This document shows, piece by piece, positions 50,618 to 60,894 of a DNA stretch of 64,000 nt (its first letter is position 1; each line of letters starts with the position of its first letter). This stretch comes from Ascaphus truei. Lineage: Eukaryota; Chordata; Amphibia; Anura; Ascaphidae. The stretch is taken from NCBI GenBank assembly GCA_036426205.1, contig WSYH01001920.1, positions 1-64,000 of the forward strand, written 5' to 3'. The position numbers and the translations under genes are program-made. The notes under the pieces are model-generated. The model saw only the letters and a program-made list of their open reading frames with translations, was not told the origin of the DNA and searched no databases.

Positions 50618-51016
50618 TGTGAGGGAGTCTATAGGGCATGTAGGAAGATAGGGAGTGAAAGAGTTAAACTCCTTCACTATTCCAGGTCCAGGAGATCACA
50701 CCCTAGCTTACAGGTCTGCCTAAAATGCAGGGATCGTTCCCAATGAACTCCTGATTGGGACTGGAGTTTAAAATGGAAGCAGAAGACACCCTGAGGTCAG
50801 TCTTTTTACAACCTGTGAAGGAACAGGTTCCCAGAGGGTCTGCCTGAACTACGCTTTGTTTGTATGGCTGAGCTCTTTGTTGTTCTTTTTGGACACAGCA
50901 AGTATACTGTAAGTGAACTGCAACCTGGATTTCCCAGTCTGGGAAATAAAGGACTTTTCTTTGAAAGAAGTTGGTGGGAATTCCTTACTGACCCTAACTA
51001 AGAGGCCACTTTGTCA
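50618..51016 (+). repeat. 3' LTR of the Gmr1-like element
   Basis: 399 bp, TGTGAGGGAGTCTATAGGGC...ACTTTGTCA. The AATAAAGGACTTTTC motif near 50946 may hold the polyadenylation signal. Confidence 0.8.
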
Positions 51017-51905
51017 CCATTCCCTGCATTCACAACAAAATTCTTCTCTTCAAGGCTCTGCCCTCCTCTGTCCCTCCTTATATCTCAGCTTTAATCTCTC
51101 GCTTTACCTTCTATGTGCTCTTTACACTCTGCTCTTATTATTATCCCGTGCCACTACAGGGCTGGCTAGGAATATTGCGGGGCTCTGTGCAGACATGTCG
51201 TGCGGGGCCTCTTACCTTCTCCTTCACCATCTCTTCCTGCAGGGTCCCTCATCACGGTGCCGCAAAGTTAACGTGTTGCCATGACATCGGGACGTCACGT
51301 GACATCCCATTGTCATGGCAACGCAACGCCATTTGCCATCGTGGCACCATGATGAGGGACCCTTCAGGAAGAGATGGTGAAGGAGAAGGTAAGAGAGGTA
51401 GAGGCCCCGTGCTCTCCCCTGGCAATCAGCTTAATTGTTATGGGGAAGAGTGTGGGGCCTCTGTAACCGTGGGGCACGGTACAATGGCGCCGGCACCAAC
51501 TACAGTTCCCTCACACCCACAACCCTTCTGACATGCTGGACCTTGCCTCTGGAACCTTCCCTGTCAACATCCGCTAAGCACCTTCTCTCTCTAACTTCAA
51601 AACCCATCTGAAAACTGACGAGTTGACACAGAAGCGGGGTAAGTGAGCCGCGCCCCCCCAAAAAAGTCTCCCAGTTTGCGCACTGCTGCTCTAACCAATG
51701 CACTCAAATGTAGGCCTGCTGTTTCTGCTAGTCTCCCCACATGCCGATTAGATTGTAAACTCTCAGAATCAGGGCCTTCAATACCTTCAATATCTGTTTG
51801 CACTTATTTTTCATTCTGTTTATGTAATATACATAACTCTGTACCCCCATTGTACCGCGCTGCGGAATACGTTGGCGCTTTACAAATAAAGGATAATAAT
51901 CAGTT
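51017..51905 (+). mobile_element. L2 LINE 3' end, continued, with foldback insertion
   Basis: Picks up the L2 sequence cut at 45881 (CCATTCCCTGCATTCAC, AAGGCTCTGCCCTC). It is interrupted at about 51130-51500 by a foldback element and resumes with AACTTCAAAACCCATCTGAA, TAGATTGTAAACTC and a terminal GCTTTACAAATAAAGGATAA, the classic L2 3' end. Confidence 0.8.
51205..51400. mobile_element. Foldback MITE inside the L2 3' end
   Basis: GGCCTCTTACCTTCTCCTTC then ACCATCTCTTCCTG...GGGTCCCTCATCACGGTGCC is inverted at 51320-51395, centred on GACGTCACGTGACATC near 51298. Arms of about 85 bp, almost no loop. Confidence 0.75.
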
Positions 51906-52400
51906 GGAGAACGGGCCCAGTTTGCAGCATAAAGTAATGAAGAAAGTACCTGTTCAGCTGGGTGTTGTAACTGGTACTGGAGAGGTGCTATCTGAGAAAT
52001 AGTTACAACCCCCGAAGAAGTTCTGTTGAACGAAACACGCGTCGAGTTTTGGTGACGTCCGCCATTGTGACGTCACTAGCGTGACTGAAACACCGGTCTC
52101 AGAGACAAAGTATTTTGAATGTATTGCTGCAGTTAAATAGAGTACATGATAGGGGCTCTTATAGCTATTATAGCTTAGCCCTGCGTCTCCACGGGAACCT
52201 GCTGTGGTGATAATTCAGCCCTGGTAATTATAGATCATATTCTTTAGTGTGGTGTCCATTGCGAGCTATAGACACTGGCAGCATATAGTGGTCTGTGAGC
52301 TTTTAATATGGAATTATGCTACTAGTTGGTATTGTTCCTCAGGGTTTTAATTTCACCTGGTTTTCACTGTATATATTCACATATATTCAAATACCCCTAT
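51906..52400. other. Penelope-type terminal-repeat DNA with hammerhead-like motif 3
   Basis: Starts near the decayed hammerhead at 52006 and runs through CpG-bearing GACGTC motifs into AT-rich DNA. No gene. Probably the remnant of a second Penelope-like or retrozyme-like copy. Confidence 0.5.
52006..52052 (+). ncRNA. Hammerhead ribozyme-like motif 3 (decayed)
   Basis: CCGAAGA (52012-52018) stands where CTGANGA is required, a T-to-C change at an invariant site. It is followed by stem II GTTC/GAAC (52020-52023, 52028-52031), GAAA (52032-52035), CACGC, GTC cleavage triplet (52041-52043) and GAGTTTTG. Stem I pairing with the upstream CAACCC is partial. The layout is right but it is probably inactive. 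Confidence 0.55.
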
Positions 52401-52845
52401 GGGCAGCCCCCAGTCGGCGTCACACACATAACACGATGACGCGACCACTGGAAGGGAAGATAAGAATGTTGTCTGTTTGAGACACTGGCTGTATTCTCAG
52501 GGTGACAGCCTTCTCTCAGCCTCTGGGGGGGGGGGGGGGGCAAAGGGCAGGGTATATATACAGGTATATAAACTGTGTCAACCCTACAGTTTTTAGTTGT
52601 GCTGGATTGCTGGAGTTGTGCTACTGATACCATCTTGAATGTCACTGGACTGCTGGAGAATTGCTAGCGGATACTTCTCCATCCCCCAACCCTAAGTAAG
52701 TGTTACCTTCTTGTCTGTTAATTGTACTATATTGCTGTGTTCACCTTATTTAAGGAATAAATTATATTTTATTATATCTAAGCCTCGTTCCGTTCAACCC
52801 AGATATTTGGTGTTCATTATATCTTGTCATAAGCTACCGTGACAC
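52400..52845 (+). mobile_element. LTR fragment
   Basis: Contains a TATA-like TATATATACAGGTATATAAA near 52551, AATAAA near 52757 and a terminal GCTACCGTGACA at about 52845. This looks like the 3' part of a solo LTR with its left end undefined. Includes a G18 or so run near 52526. Confidence 0.5.
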
Positions 52846-53342
52846 TCCAACAACTGATTTTCATGCAATCAAGGTGCTCCACGTCTATTCACAATCAGTG
52901 CAGCGGTGATGACGGTACAGGGGGATAGGAATGGTAATAATAAATAATTGACTCACACGGCCGTGTGTGAGTCACCACCCTGCAACGGTATCTTTATCTG
53001 GAGTCCGGTAGCCTTGGGGTGTTCTCCCACATCAACACGCGCTCGTAGTAGGTCAGGTGTGAGTGTCCCGTGTATGCCACAGATATCCGGAAAAGTATGG
53101 GTTAAAATAATATCTTTAATCGATGGCTACATAAAACAAACAAGGTAAACCACTCACATTGTGGATAAAAACGATGAATAAGGCTTTTTCCGTTTTCTTG
53201 CTGCAGGCTGCTCCACTGTCCGCCGCGTCCGGAGTTCAGGGGAAGCAACAATCGCGAGTCAGGAACTACGGCAGCCGTCAGAGTCCAAAAAGGTCCATGC
53301 TCATAGGACAACGCGTTTCGCACTAATTTCATAAATTGCAGG

Positions 53343-53675
53343 AGCAGCTATGTTGTGTACCTGCTCGAATGCCCATGTGGTTTACAGTATGTGGGACGCA
53401 CGGCTAGGCCGTTGCGTGTCCGCATACTGGAACACATGGGCAATATTCGACGACATCTACTTACACACAATGTGTCCAAACACTTCTGTATGCACCATTC
53501 CAGAGATCCATCTGGTTTGGTATATAGGGCCATTGAATCAGTACCCCAAAACTGTCGCGGGGGTGACAGACTGAAACGTCTCGCTCAACGAGAATCGTAC
53601 TGGATTTATACACTCCAGACCATGTCACCCGCGGTTCTTAATGTCGATATCGACATAGTGATCCAACTGTATTAA
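53343..53675 (+). CDS. GIY-YIG endonuclease domain of a Penelope-like element
   Basis: The open frame carries YVVYLLECPCGLQYVGRT (GIY-like YLL and YIG-like YVG half-motifs) with the Cys pair CPCG typical of Penelope elements. It continues with VSKHFCMHHSRDPSGL, then RGGDRLKRLAQRESYWIYTL (catalytic Arg and Glu region) and ends VIQLY-stop. In Penelope-like elements this C-terminal domain nicks target DNA. The frame has no internal stop, but the upstream RT is missing, so it is a partial retroelement gene and not a host nuclease. Confidence 0.88.
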   Translation, partial: SSYVVYLLECPCGLQYVGRTARPLRVRILEHMGNIRRHLLTHNVSKHFCMHHSRDPSGLVYRAIESVPQNCRGGDRLKRLAQRESYWIYTLQTMSPAVLNVDIDIVIQLY

Positions 53676-54356
53676 ATGAAAGCCACTAAGAGTCTTATCA
53701 TCCATCATTTTATTTATATTTTCAGCCATGAATTTTAAGTTCACCCGTACCCCCTCTCTTAATTTACATTCTAGTAGCAACCATTATGTACTAACTGTTT
53801 GCATTTTTGTATTTTATTTCAATTTCAGAGTACATCATATCATCATGGTCATCTGCTTGTTTCATTTATCTTTTTTATTATTTTATTTTATATTTTCATA
53901 TATATTATACTTTGGGCGTTCTTTTTAAAGTTATCCTTGTAAGTTGGTATAGTATTCTATTTGTCTCAACTCTGTGCCCAGGACATACTTGAAAATGAGA
54001 TTACTTCCTGGTAAAATATTTTATAAATAAATTGACCTGTGGAATACTCACAGTATTTTGCTGGTTCGGTTTGCCCACTAGAGGACTCTCTTGAGCTATA
54101 TCACTGTCTTTTCTCCTCATGTATCCCCAATAAGATTTTTATTGTGTATTTTTATCATATGTATTACACATGTTATTTATTTATTATGCATATTGATTTA
54201 TATGTATGCACAACATATTGTATCAAGGATGGAATTTTGGTCATGAATCCTCCGGACTCCGTTTTGATGCATAATTGAACAATCTCAGCATACACCTGAA
54301 TAGAATCAGTCATCCGAAACAGCTATTTAAACCTACCTGCACATCACAACGCTCAT

Positions 54357-54396
54357 GGACCTGACGAAGCACAAATAAGTGCAAAACGCGTTGTCC
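54357..54396 (+). ncRNA. Hammerhead ribozyme-like motif 2, in the Penelope terminal repeat
   Basis: GGAC (stem I), CTGACGA (54361-54367), stem II GCAC/GTGC (54369-54372, 54379-54382), AAAA (54383-54386, GAAA expected), CGC, GTT (54390-54392), GTCC (stem I). The inverted left-flank copy at 53283-53330 retains GAAA but has lost part of the catalytic box. Hammerheads in the pLTRs of Penelope-like elements are published; activity here is inferred to be lost or reduced by the G-to-A change. Confidence 0.68.
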
Positions 54397-54466
54397 TTTT
54401 TGGACTCTGACGGCTGCCGTAGTTCCTGACTCGCGATTGCTGCTTCCCCTGAACTCCGGACGCGGC

Positions 54467-55866
54467 TGTGGCGATAGGCTTGGCCGGCCTTCCTTACAAG
54501 GGACATACAAGGGTACTATAGGGATTTAGTGACCCACTACAGTGCTCTAACTGACCCCCGGACTAAGGTGATTGACCAGAGGGCAGTGGTGCTGGCAGCC
54601 TGGTTCCCAGAATGTGGACCAGCATTTCAATGTCTGCAGCGGATCCTTGCCCTGTTGAACTTGGACTATGGAGGCAAGGGGTCCCACCATGCTGGAGGAC
54701 TTAACCAGCCAGATGGACTCCGTTTCTTCCCGGCAACCTCAATTTTTTCAGGCTCAGCAAGCCACCTGATGATGGTGACTGTCCTGGCGCCTTCATAATT
54801 GAGGGGGGAGGTGTGGCGATAGGCTTAGCCGGCCTTCCTTAATAAAGGGGGAGCCCGGCTGGCTGCCCCTGAAACCATATGGTATGGGCTGAGAGTGTCC
54901 GCTCTTGTGTCCAAATGTTGGTTCTCTGTGTTTTAAAACTGCAATGTATTATGTTTGTCCTGTGATTTAAACCCAGGTTGGTGACAAAAGGCAGTCTGAA
55001 TTAGCATGTGAATTACATGTGGATTAGCGTTTCAATGCCCCAGCTCAGAAAGGGGTTCCAAGCCCAAATCTCCCCAATTTATTTCCCTTATAAGTATAAG
55101 ATTCCCCAGAGTATATTCTGTAAGGAAGTGTACTTTATATTGTGTTTTAATGTTTACTATAAGGTTCTATACAGAAAGCACAGGCATATGGTTAATATGC
55201 TGGCTAGTTTGCATAGATTCCATAGTTCAAAGAGGAGAGGTATGGCAGAGGGGGGAAACCATTTGGTGAGCAGGATGTTCAGATTGGGATGTCTTTGTTT
55301 TACTAGACACCACGGAGCAAGGGAAAAAGAAAACGGCCCTGGATGTCAGAACTGATAAGCAAGGTTTCTACTGGCAAGTTTTGAATTTATCCCTCCTATC
55401 AGTGAATGCGTAATTTCAATCCCTGCTTTAATTGGCTATTACACCCCTCAATGATTTAGATAGGAATTCAGCCTATATAAGAGTGTGCAGTAAAAGCAGC
55501 TTTCTCTCGATTTTTCCTGTTGGAGATCTGAAGACAAGCAGCTGCTGGCGGGCCTCTCACTTCTGATGCTTCTGTGAAAGAGCTATTCACACCTGGAAGC
55601 ATGGGGAGGCCTAGCCAGCAGCCTGGATTTCGGTCCAGGAGCCCAAGGTCCTATCAAGGTAAGCCTTTGCTGAACAGGCGCCTTGCAACTAGGAAAGGGT
55701 AGATCTCTTCCCCAGACCCCCGTAAGTGTGTATATTCTCTGTTTCTTGTATTTCTGTGTGTTTCCGAGGTCTTGTCCGAATAAACCGCAATTTATTTTAC
55801 TGCCTGTTTTGCCTTGTGACTGATCCCTTAAATATAAATGTGTATTTGGCCTGCCCTCCCATGACA
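54467..55866 (+). mobile_element. Internally deleted LTR retrotransposon with exact 5-bp TSD
   Basis: Starts TGTGGCGATAGGCTTGGCCG (5' LTR remnant of about 30 bp) and ends CCTCCCATGACA. It is flanked by GCGGC on both sides (54462-54466 and 55867-55871). The uninterrupted parent sequence can be read at 53218-53236 on the other strand. A full 3' LTR spans 54812-55866, preceded by the purine tract GAGGGGGGAGG. The interior keeps only a gypsy RT/RNase H junction: GYYRDLVTHYSALTDP and WFPECGPAFQCLQRIL. Confidence 0.85.
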
Positions 55867-56116
55867 GCGGCGGACAGTGGAGCAGCCTGCAGCAAGAAAA
55901 CGGAAAAGGCCTTATTCATCGTTTTTATCCACAATGTGAGTGGTTCACTGTGTTTGTTTTATGTAGCCATCAATTAAAGATATTATTTTAACCCATACTT
56001 TTCTGGGCATCTGTGGCATACACGGGACACTCACACCTTACCTACTGTGAGCACATGTTGATGTAGGAGAACACCCTAAGGCTACCGGACTCCAGATAAA
56101 GATACTGTTGCATGGC

Positions 56117-57305
56117 GTATCGAGTCAAATGGACCTCGGCCTGTACTTAGGGAAGCAGGAGGTCCCCGTACCTGAAATTAATGTGGTTCAACTCTAGAGA
56201 CCCCCTGCTTCAATCCTACATATGTAATAAAAATAAAAACAGTGTGATCGCCTGTGAAAACTGTGCAGGGAGACGCAGAAAGAGGGATCGCTTCTTCCAA
56301 CGCAGCTCTTCCAGACTTAACGCAGTGGGAGTCCCATTCAGAAGCAGGAACCTGTAATGTTGCTGACTGCAAACAGGATACGGACCCGCAGGGCAGAGAT
56401 AGGGAGTAATACACCGACCTTGGCCTGGGATCAGAGGCATGGGATGCAAGGGTAATCAGGTACGTTCCGGGGTCAAGGCAGGCAAAGGGTAGTCAGTTCC
56501 GGTTCCGAGGTAGGCGGCAGGCAAAGGGTAGACAGGTCTGATTCCGAGGTCGCGGCAGGCAAACGGTAGTCAGGTCCGGTTCCGAGGTCGAGACAGGCAG
56601 CAGACAAAACAAAGGCAAGGGGGAGCTCAGACATGACAAGGTAACCAGTACTTTGCACAAGTAAAGACTAGTAGCAATTGCCTGCCTTTTAAAGGCCAGA
56701 ATCAGCTGCTGGCAATGACAACCAAAGAGAGGCTGATTTCCTGTCAGGGGAGTAAGGGCAGGATTTGCCAGGAAGCAAAATGGCTGTGGTGGCTTCGGAC
56801 CAGATGATATCACTTCCTGTCAGCATTCATCCTAAATGTTCAGTCAGATCCCTCATAGGACCCCCGCTGCGTTAATCCTGATGGGAAATTAGTGGACTGA
56901 GTTTTTGGACATGGGGAAGCCGAGATCGGGCCGTGGTCAGGCCCTGTTCATCTGCAGTTTCCTTGCGCCCAAAATGCACCTAAATGCTACTCCATCTGTA
57001 TATACTGTGGCTATAGCATTTGGAGATATCTCCAACATATCCCCTATCCTTTCAATGTTGGCAGAAGTCACCACATGAGGGAGTTCAATCTACTGACACA
57101 TAGCCCACACTCCTGGTGCCCGGATTTCCTCCCACCTGCCATCATTTTGACCGGCATCGCGGGGAATCTGGAACAATGTATCAGCATCCATGTTCTGCCT
57201 CCCAGGTCAATATTTCAAACTAAAATGGTAAGTATTTAAAACAAGACAGAACATAAAACACAGACAGAGCTCAGTTGTAGCACATCCAGTGATACTCATA
57301 CACGG
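56117..57305. other. Repeat-derived DNA with a short minisatellite
   Basis: A GCAGGCAAAGGGTAGTCAGG-type unit of about 36 bp is repeated at 56465-56605. The surrounding sequence looks LTR-derived, but no boundaries are seen. Short minus-strand open frames lack known domains. Confidence 0.5.
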
Positions 57306-57309
57306 TACA

Positions 57310-57690
57310 GTGCCTAAATATATAGGGAGGGGGTGAGAGAGGATGAAGGGAGAGGGGGTGAGAGAGGGTGAAGGGAGGGGGGTGAGAGGATGAAGGGGGA
57401 GGTGGTGAGAGAGGATGAAGGGAGAGGGGGTGAGAGAGGATGAAGGGAGAGGGGGTGAGAGAGGATGAAGGAAGAGGGGGTGAGAGGATGAATGGAGAGG
57501 GGGTGTGAGAGGATGAAGGGAGGGGGATGAGAGAGGATGAAGGGAGAGGGGGTGAGAGAATGAAGGGAGGGGGATGAGAGGATGAAGGGGGGATGAGAGA
57601 GGATGAACGGAGGCGGGATGACAGAGAATAAAGGGATGGGGGTGAGAGGACAAGGGGGTGGGACGGTGAGAAGATAAGGGGAGGGAGAGG
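57310..57690. repeat. 24-bp GATGAAGGGAGAGGGGGTGAGAGA minisatellite (purine-rich)
   Basis: About fifteen imperfect units containing GATGAAGGGAGAGGGGGTGA. The Ser/Pro/Leu-rich minus-strand frames (182 and 131 residues) are artefacts. Confidence 0.92.
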
Positions 57691-57776
57691 ATGAGGAGAG
57701 GTGCAACAATCTTGGAATTTGTGGGAGGAGCAGTAAGATCAGTATTGCTCGCCATGAACAGTATGACTGCAGGTCA

Positions 57777-58013
57777 GTTATTTATAAATGATCTGACCAT
57801 TACGTCATTTGTTCTAAATTTCACTCAAAGGATGCACCAATTTGCACTATTCCATATTCTATTTCCTAAAAAAAATCCTCGGAAGGGCGCCCCCTCCTAA
57901 GGCTCCTCCCCAGATTGGTACGAAACACAATATAAATTGGTGCAAATTGGTGAATACTTGGAGTGAAATTTGGAAAAATTTACATAACAGTGAGGTCATT
58001 TATAAATAACATT
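57777..58013. mobile_element. MITE with GTTATTTATAAATGA ends
   Basis: Terminal inverted repeats GTTATTTATAAATGATC and GGTCATTTATAAATAAC, with an inner inverted pair AAATTTCACTC/GAGTGAAATTT. About 237 bp, non-coding. Confidence 0.75.
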
Positions 58014-58084
58014 CTTCCCCACCAACGATTCTTGCACGCGTCGCACCTTTCACCACTGTGTTCAGTATTTTTGGAGAAGCTGCC

Positions 58085-58245
58085 TGGCAACCCTAGTTGC
58101 AGGGTTCTTATGAGGGGTGTTTGGGGTCCCTATAAGGGGTGTTGTGGGTCTTATGAGGGATGAGGGTGTATATGAGGTGTGTGGGTTATATATGAGGGAT
58201 GTGGGTTATATATGAGGGGTGTGGGTTATATATGAGGGGTGTGGG
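58085..58245. repeat. 20-bp minisatellite, left part
   Basis: Units TATATATGAGGGGTGTGGGT, preceded by diverged TATGAGGGGTGTT copies. Split from its continuation at 59678 by a hAT insertion. Confidence 0.88.
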
Positions 58246-59677
58246 CAGGGCCGCCGAGAGGGGGGGACAGACGGTACTGGTGTCTCTGGCCCGGTGGCGG
58301 TGGGGAGCCCAGTGGCCGGACAAAGCAATTGCCTGCGGGCCCTGGCTCTCCCCACCTGCAGGCCTCTTCCTCTAACTCTGTCCCACGCCGGGCCCTCTAA
58401 GTCCTTAACACGACGGGCCTCTCTGATGTCGGTGCGCCGAAGGTGAGCTCGGCCCAGGTTCCAGCGCGTGGCGCCATGCGTAGGCGGGCAGGCACACGCT
58501 GAAGTCAAAGAGTCCAGCGTGGGACAGAGATAGCCTGGGTCCATAGAGGGGGGAGCCGCGCTGAGCCCCGTCATCCTCAATGAGGATGTCTTTAGAGGTG
58601 GCTCCCGCGAGCGTCCGCAGGCGTGCTGAGGCGCAGGGATTTTCAGCCGACAGCCGAAACTGTTGCTCAGCGCGCTGTCGGCTGAAAACACCCAATCAGC
58701 GCGAAGCAGCGTCATGACGTCGACGACGTTGACGTTGGCGCTTCGTGGGCTATTGGCCCAGCGACGTCACTGCCCCGCCTTCCGATCGCGCACGCTGAGG
58801 CTCGCCTGCCAGTCCATGGAATCGCTCCTGACCGAGCAGGCGAACCTCAGCGTCAGCGCGCAGGAGCGCGGCTGGACCCCTCTATGGCCTGAGCCATAGA
58901 GGAAGAGGCCTGCAGGCGGGGAGAGCCGGGGCCTGCCGGCAACTGCTTCGTCTTGCAGCCGGGCCCCTCGGCAGTCACCGTCCTCCTTCCCGGGCAGTCA
59001 CCCCCGCCCCTAGCCCCCTTCCAGGCAGTCACCCCCCTGGGGGCCTTCTTACTGTTTATTGGGGGGGGGATTGAGTGAGAGCGGAGAATTGATAGGTGGG
59101 GCGAGTGAGAGGAGAGGGGGGGAGGGAGTGAGGAAAAGAGGGAGTAAGGCCGCGCTCAGGGTGCCGGCGTCGCGATGGAGAGTGCGCGCGGCCGTCTCCC
59201 GCGCGATGTGTGAATATCCCTCCTGCTGAGCTTCAGGAGAAGATTAGGGAGGCCATGGGGGGCGCGGCGGACGCGTCACGGAGCTGGTTCGCCCTCATTG
59301 GCTGAAACAGCTCACGAGGCGCTGACGTCACGCGACTGCAGCCTCTGATCTCAAAATCACTTGTATCCCCAAGCTGCAGCCGCGTCGACGCGGCACAGCG
59401 ACGCCAGGTGCCGCGACCACCACGCTACCTTCCATAGACTACAATGGAAGAGTCCCTGACGTGCGTGCGCAAGTCACGACGCCGGAATCCTCAGCACGGC
59501 CTGAGAGTGAGACGCAGGGGAGAGATATACATGCGGGGTGGGAGGGGGGGGTGAGTGAGGAAAAGGGAGTGAGACGGAGGGGAGAGAAATACATGGGAAG
59601 AGGGTGGGAAGTAGACGGGGGCGAGGGGGCGGACGTAACTCTAATCCTGGGCCCCGGTAAATCTGTCTGCGGCCCTG
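58246..59677. mobile_element. Non-autonomous hAT element, GC-rich, with exact 8-bp TSD
   Basis: Starts CAGGGCCGC and ends with the inverse GCGGCCCTG. GGTGTGGG is duplicated exactly at 58238-58245 and 59678-59685. The element is GC-rich, with an internal inverted pair (GCCTGCAGGCGGGGAGAGCC type, about 58340 and 58905). It has no transposase. Open frames inside (169 residues minus strand and others) show no family similarity. An 8-bp duplication indicates hAT. Confidence 0.85.
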
Positions 59678-60835
59678 GGTGTGGGGTATATATGGAAGGG
59701 TGTGGGTTATATATGAGGCGCGTGGGTTACATATGAGGTGCGTGGGTTAAATATGAGGGGTATGGGTTATATATATGAGGTGCGTGGGTTATATATGAGG
59801 TGCGTGGGTTATATATGAGGGGCGTGGGTTATATGTGAGCGCGTGGGTTATATGTGAGGGGCGTGGGTTATATGTGAGGCGCGTGGGTTATATATGAGGG
59901 GCGTGGGTTATATATGAGGGGCCTGGGTTATATATGAGGGGCGTGGGTTATATATGAGGGGTGTGGGTTATATATTGAGGCGCTTGGGTTTATATGTGAG
60001 GGGTGTGGGTTATATATGAGGAGTGTGGGTTATATATGAGGAGTGTGGGTTATATATGAGGGGTATGGGTTATATATGAGGCGCGTGGGTTATATATGAG
60101 GCGCGTGGTTATATATGAGGCGCGTGGTTATATATGAGGCGCGTGGGTTATACAAGACGTGCGTGGGTTATATATGAGGCGCGTGGGTTATATATGAGGC
60201 GCGTGGGCTATATAGGAGGGGCGGGGCTATATATGAGGGGTGTGGGCTATATATGAGGGGCGTGGGCTATATATATGAGGTGTGTGAGCTATATATATGA
60301 GGTGTGTGGGCTATATATATATGAGGTGTGTGGGCTATATATATATGAGGTGTGCGGGCTATATATATGAGGTGTGTGGGCTATATATGAGGTGACGTTG
60401 GGTTATATATGAGAGGTGTGGGTTATATAAGACGTGTGTGGGCTATATATTAGGCGTGTGGGCTATATATATGAGGCGTGTGGGCTATATATATGAGGCG
60501 TGTGGGCTATATATAGGGCTTGGGATATATATGACGGGTGTGGGCTTATATAGAGCGTGTGGATTATATATGAGGACGTGGTTGTGTGGCTATATATATG
60601 AGGCGTGTGGGCTATATATGAGGCGTGTGGGCTATATATATGAGACGTGTGGGCTATATATGAGGCGTGTGGGCTATATATGAGGCGTGTGGGCTATATA
60701 TGAGGCGTGTGGCCTATATATATGAGGTGTGTGGGCTATATATGAGGCGTGTGGGCTATATATATGAGGCGTGTGGCCTATATATATGAGGTGTGTGGGC
60801 TATATATATATGAGGGGTGTGGGTTATATATGAGG
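59678..60835. repeat. 20-bp TATATATGAGGCGTGTGGGC minisatellite upstream of DNAJB1
   Basis: Over fifty copies. The sequence shifts gradually from GTGGGTTATATATGAGGGGC on the left to GTGGGCTATATATGAGGCGT and then a 22-bp ATATATAT variant on the right. It ends about 60 bp before the DNAJB1 promoter region. The YMRRVGYI open frames are artefacts. Confidence 0.93.
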
Positions 60836-60894
60836 CTTTTGATGATATCCATCAAATCAGTTCAGTGGCAAATATCTCTGCTATGCTTGCCCAC

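Larger units (their letters stand above)
45882..51016 (+). mobile_element. Gmr1-like Ty3/gypsy element (integrase before RT)
   Basis: A 5.1-kb element with LTRs at 45882-46358 and 50618-51016 (both start TGTGAGG then TCTATAGGGCATG). Order on the + strand: gag, integrase, reverse transcriptase, RNase H. Ordinary gypsy elements have RT-RNase H before integrase. The reversed, copia-like order is the hallmark of the Gmr1 clade described from fish, amphibians and other deuterostomes. A purine tract GGGCGGGAGGGA immediately precedes the 3' LTR. Frameshifts, stops and a missing YxDD box make it inactive. It lies within an L2 LINE; no clear target duplication remains. Confidence 0.85.
52979..56116 (+). 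mobile_element. Penelope-like element, 5'-truncated, with inverted flanking repeats
   Basis: A GIY-YIG open frame and 3' UTR lie between inverted repeats. The left one (52979-53325) is the inverse of the right one (54393-54466 plus 55872-56116). Matching blocks include TCTTTATCTGGAGTCCGGTA, CGATGAATAAGGC, CTGCTCCACTGTCCGCCGCG and GACGGCTGCCGTAG (read inverted). Penelope-like elements often carry such terminal repeats (pLTRs), direct or inverted. The RT domain is absent. The right repeat is split by a younger LTR element (54467-55866). Confidence 0.82.

Noticed and set aside
53343..53675. Host GIY-YIG nuclease (for example SLX1-like)
   Set aside because: The CPCG pair, the RGGDR...ESYWIY motif and the flanking inverted terminal repeats identify a Penelope-like element.
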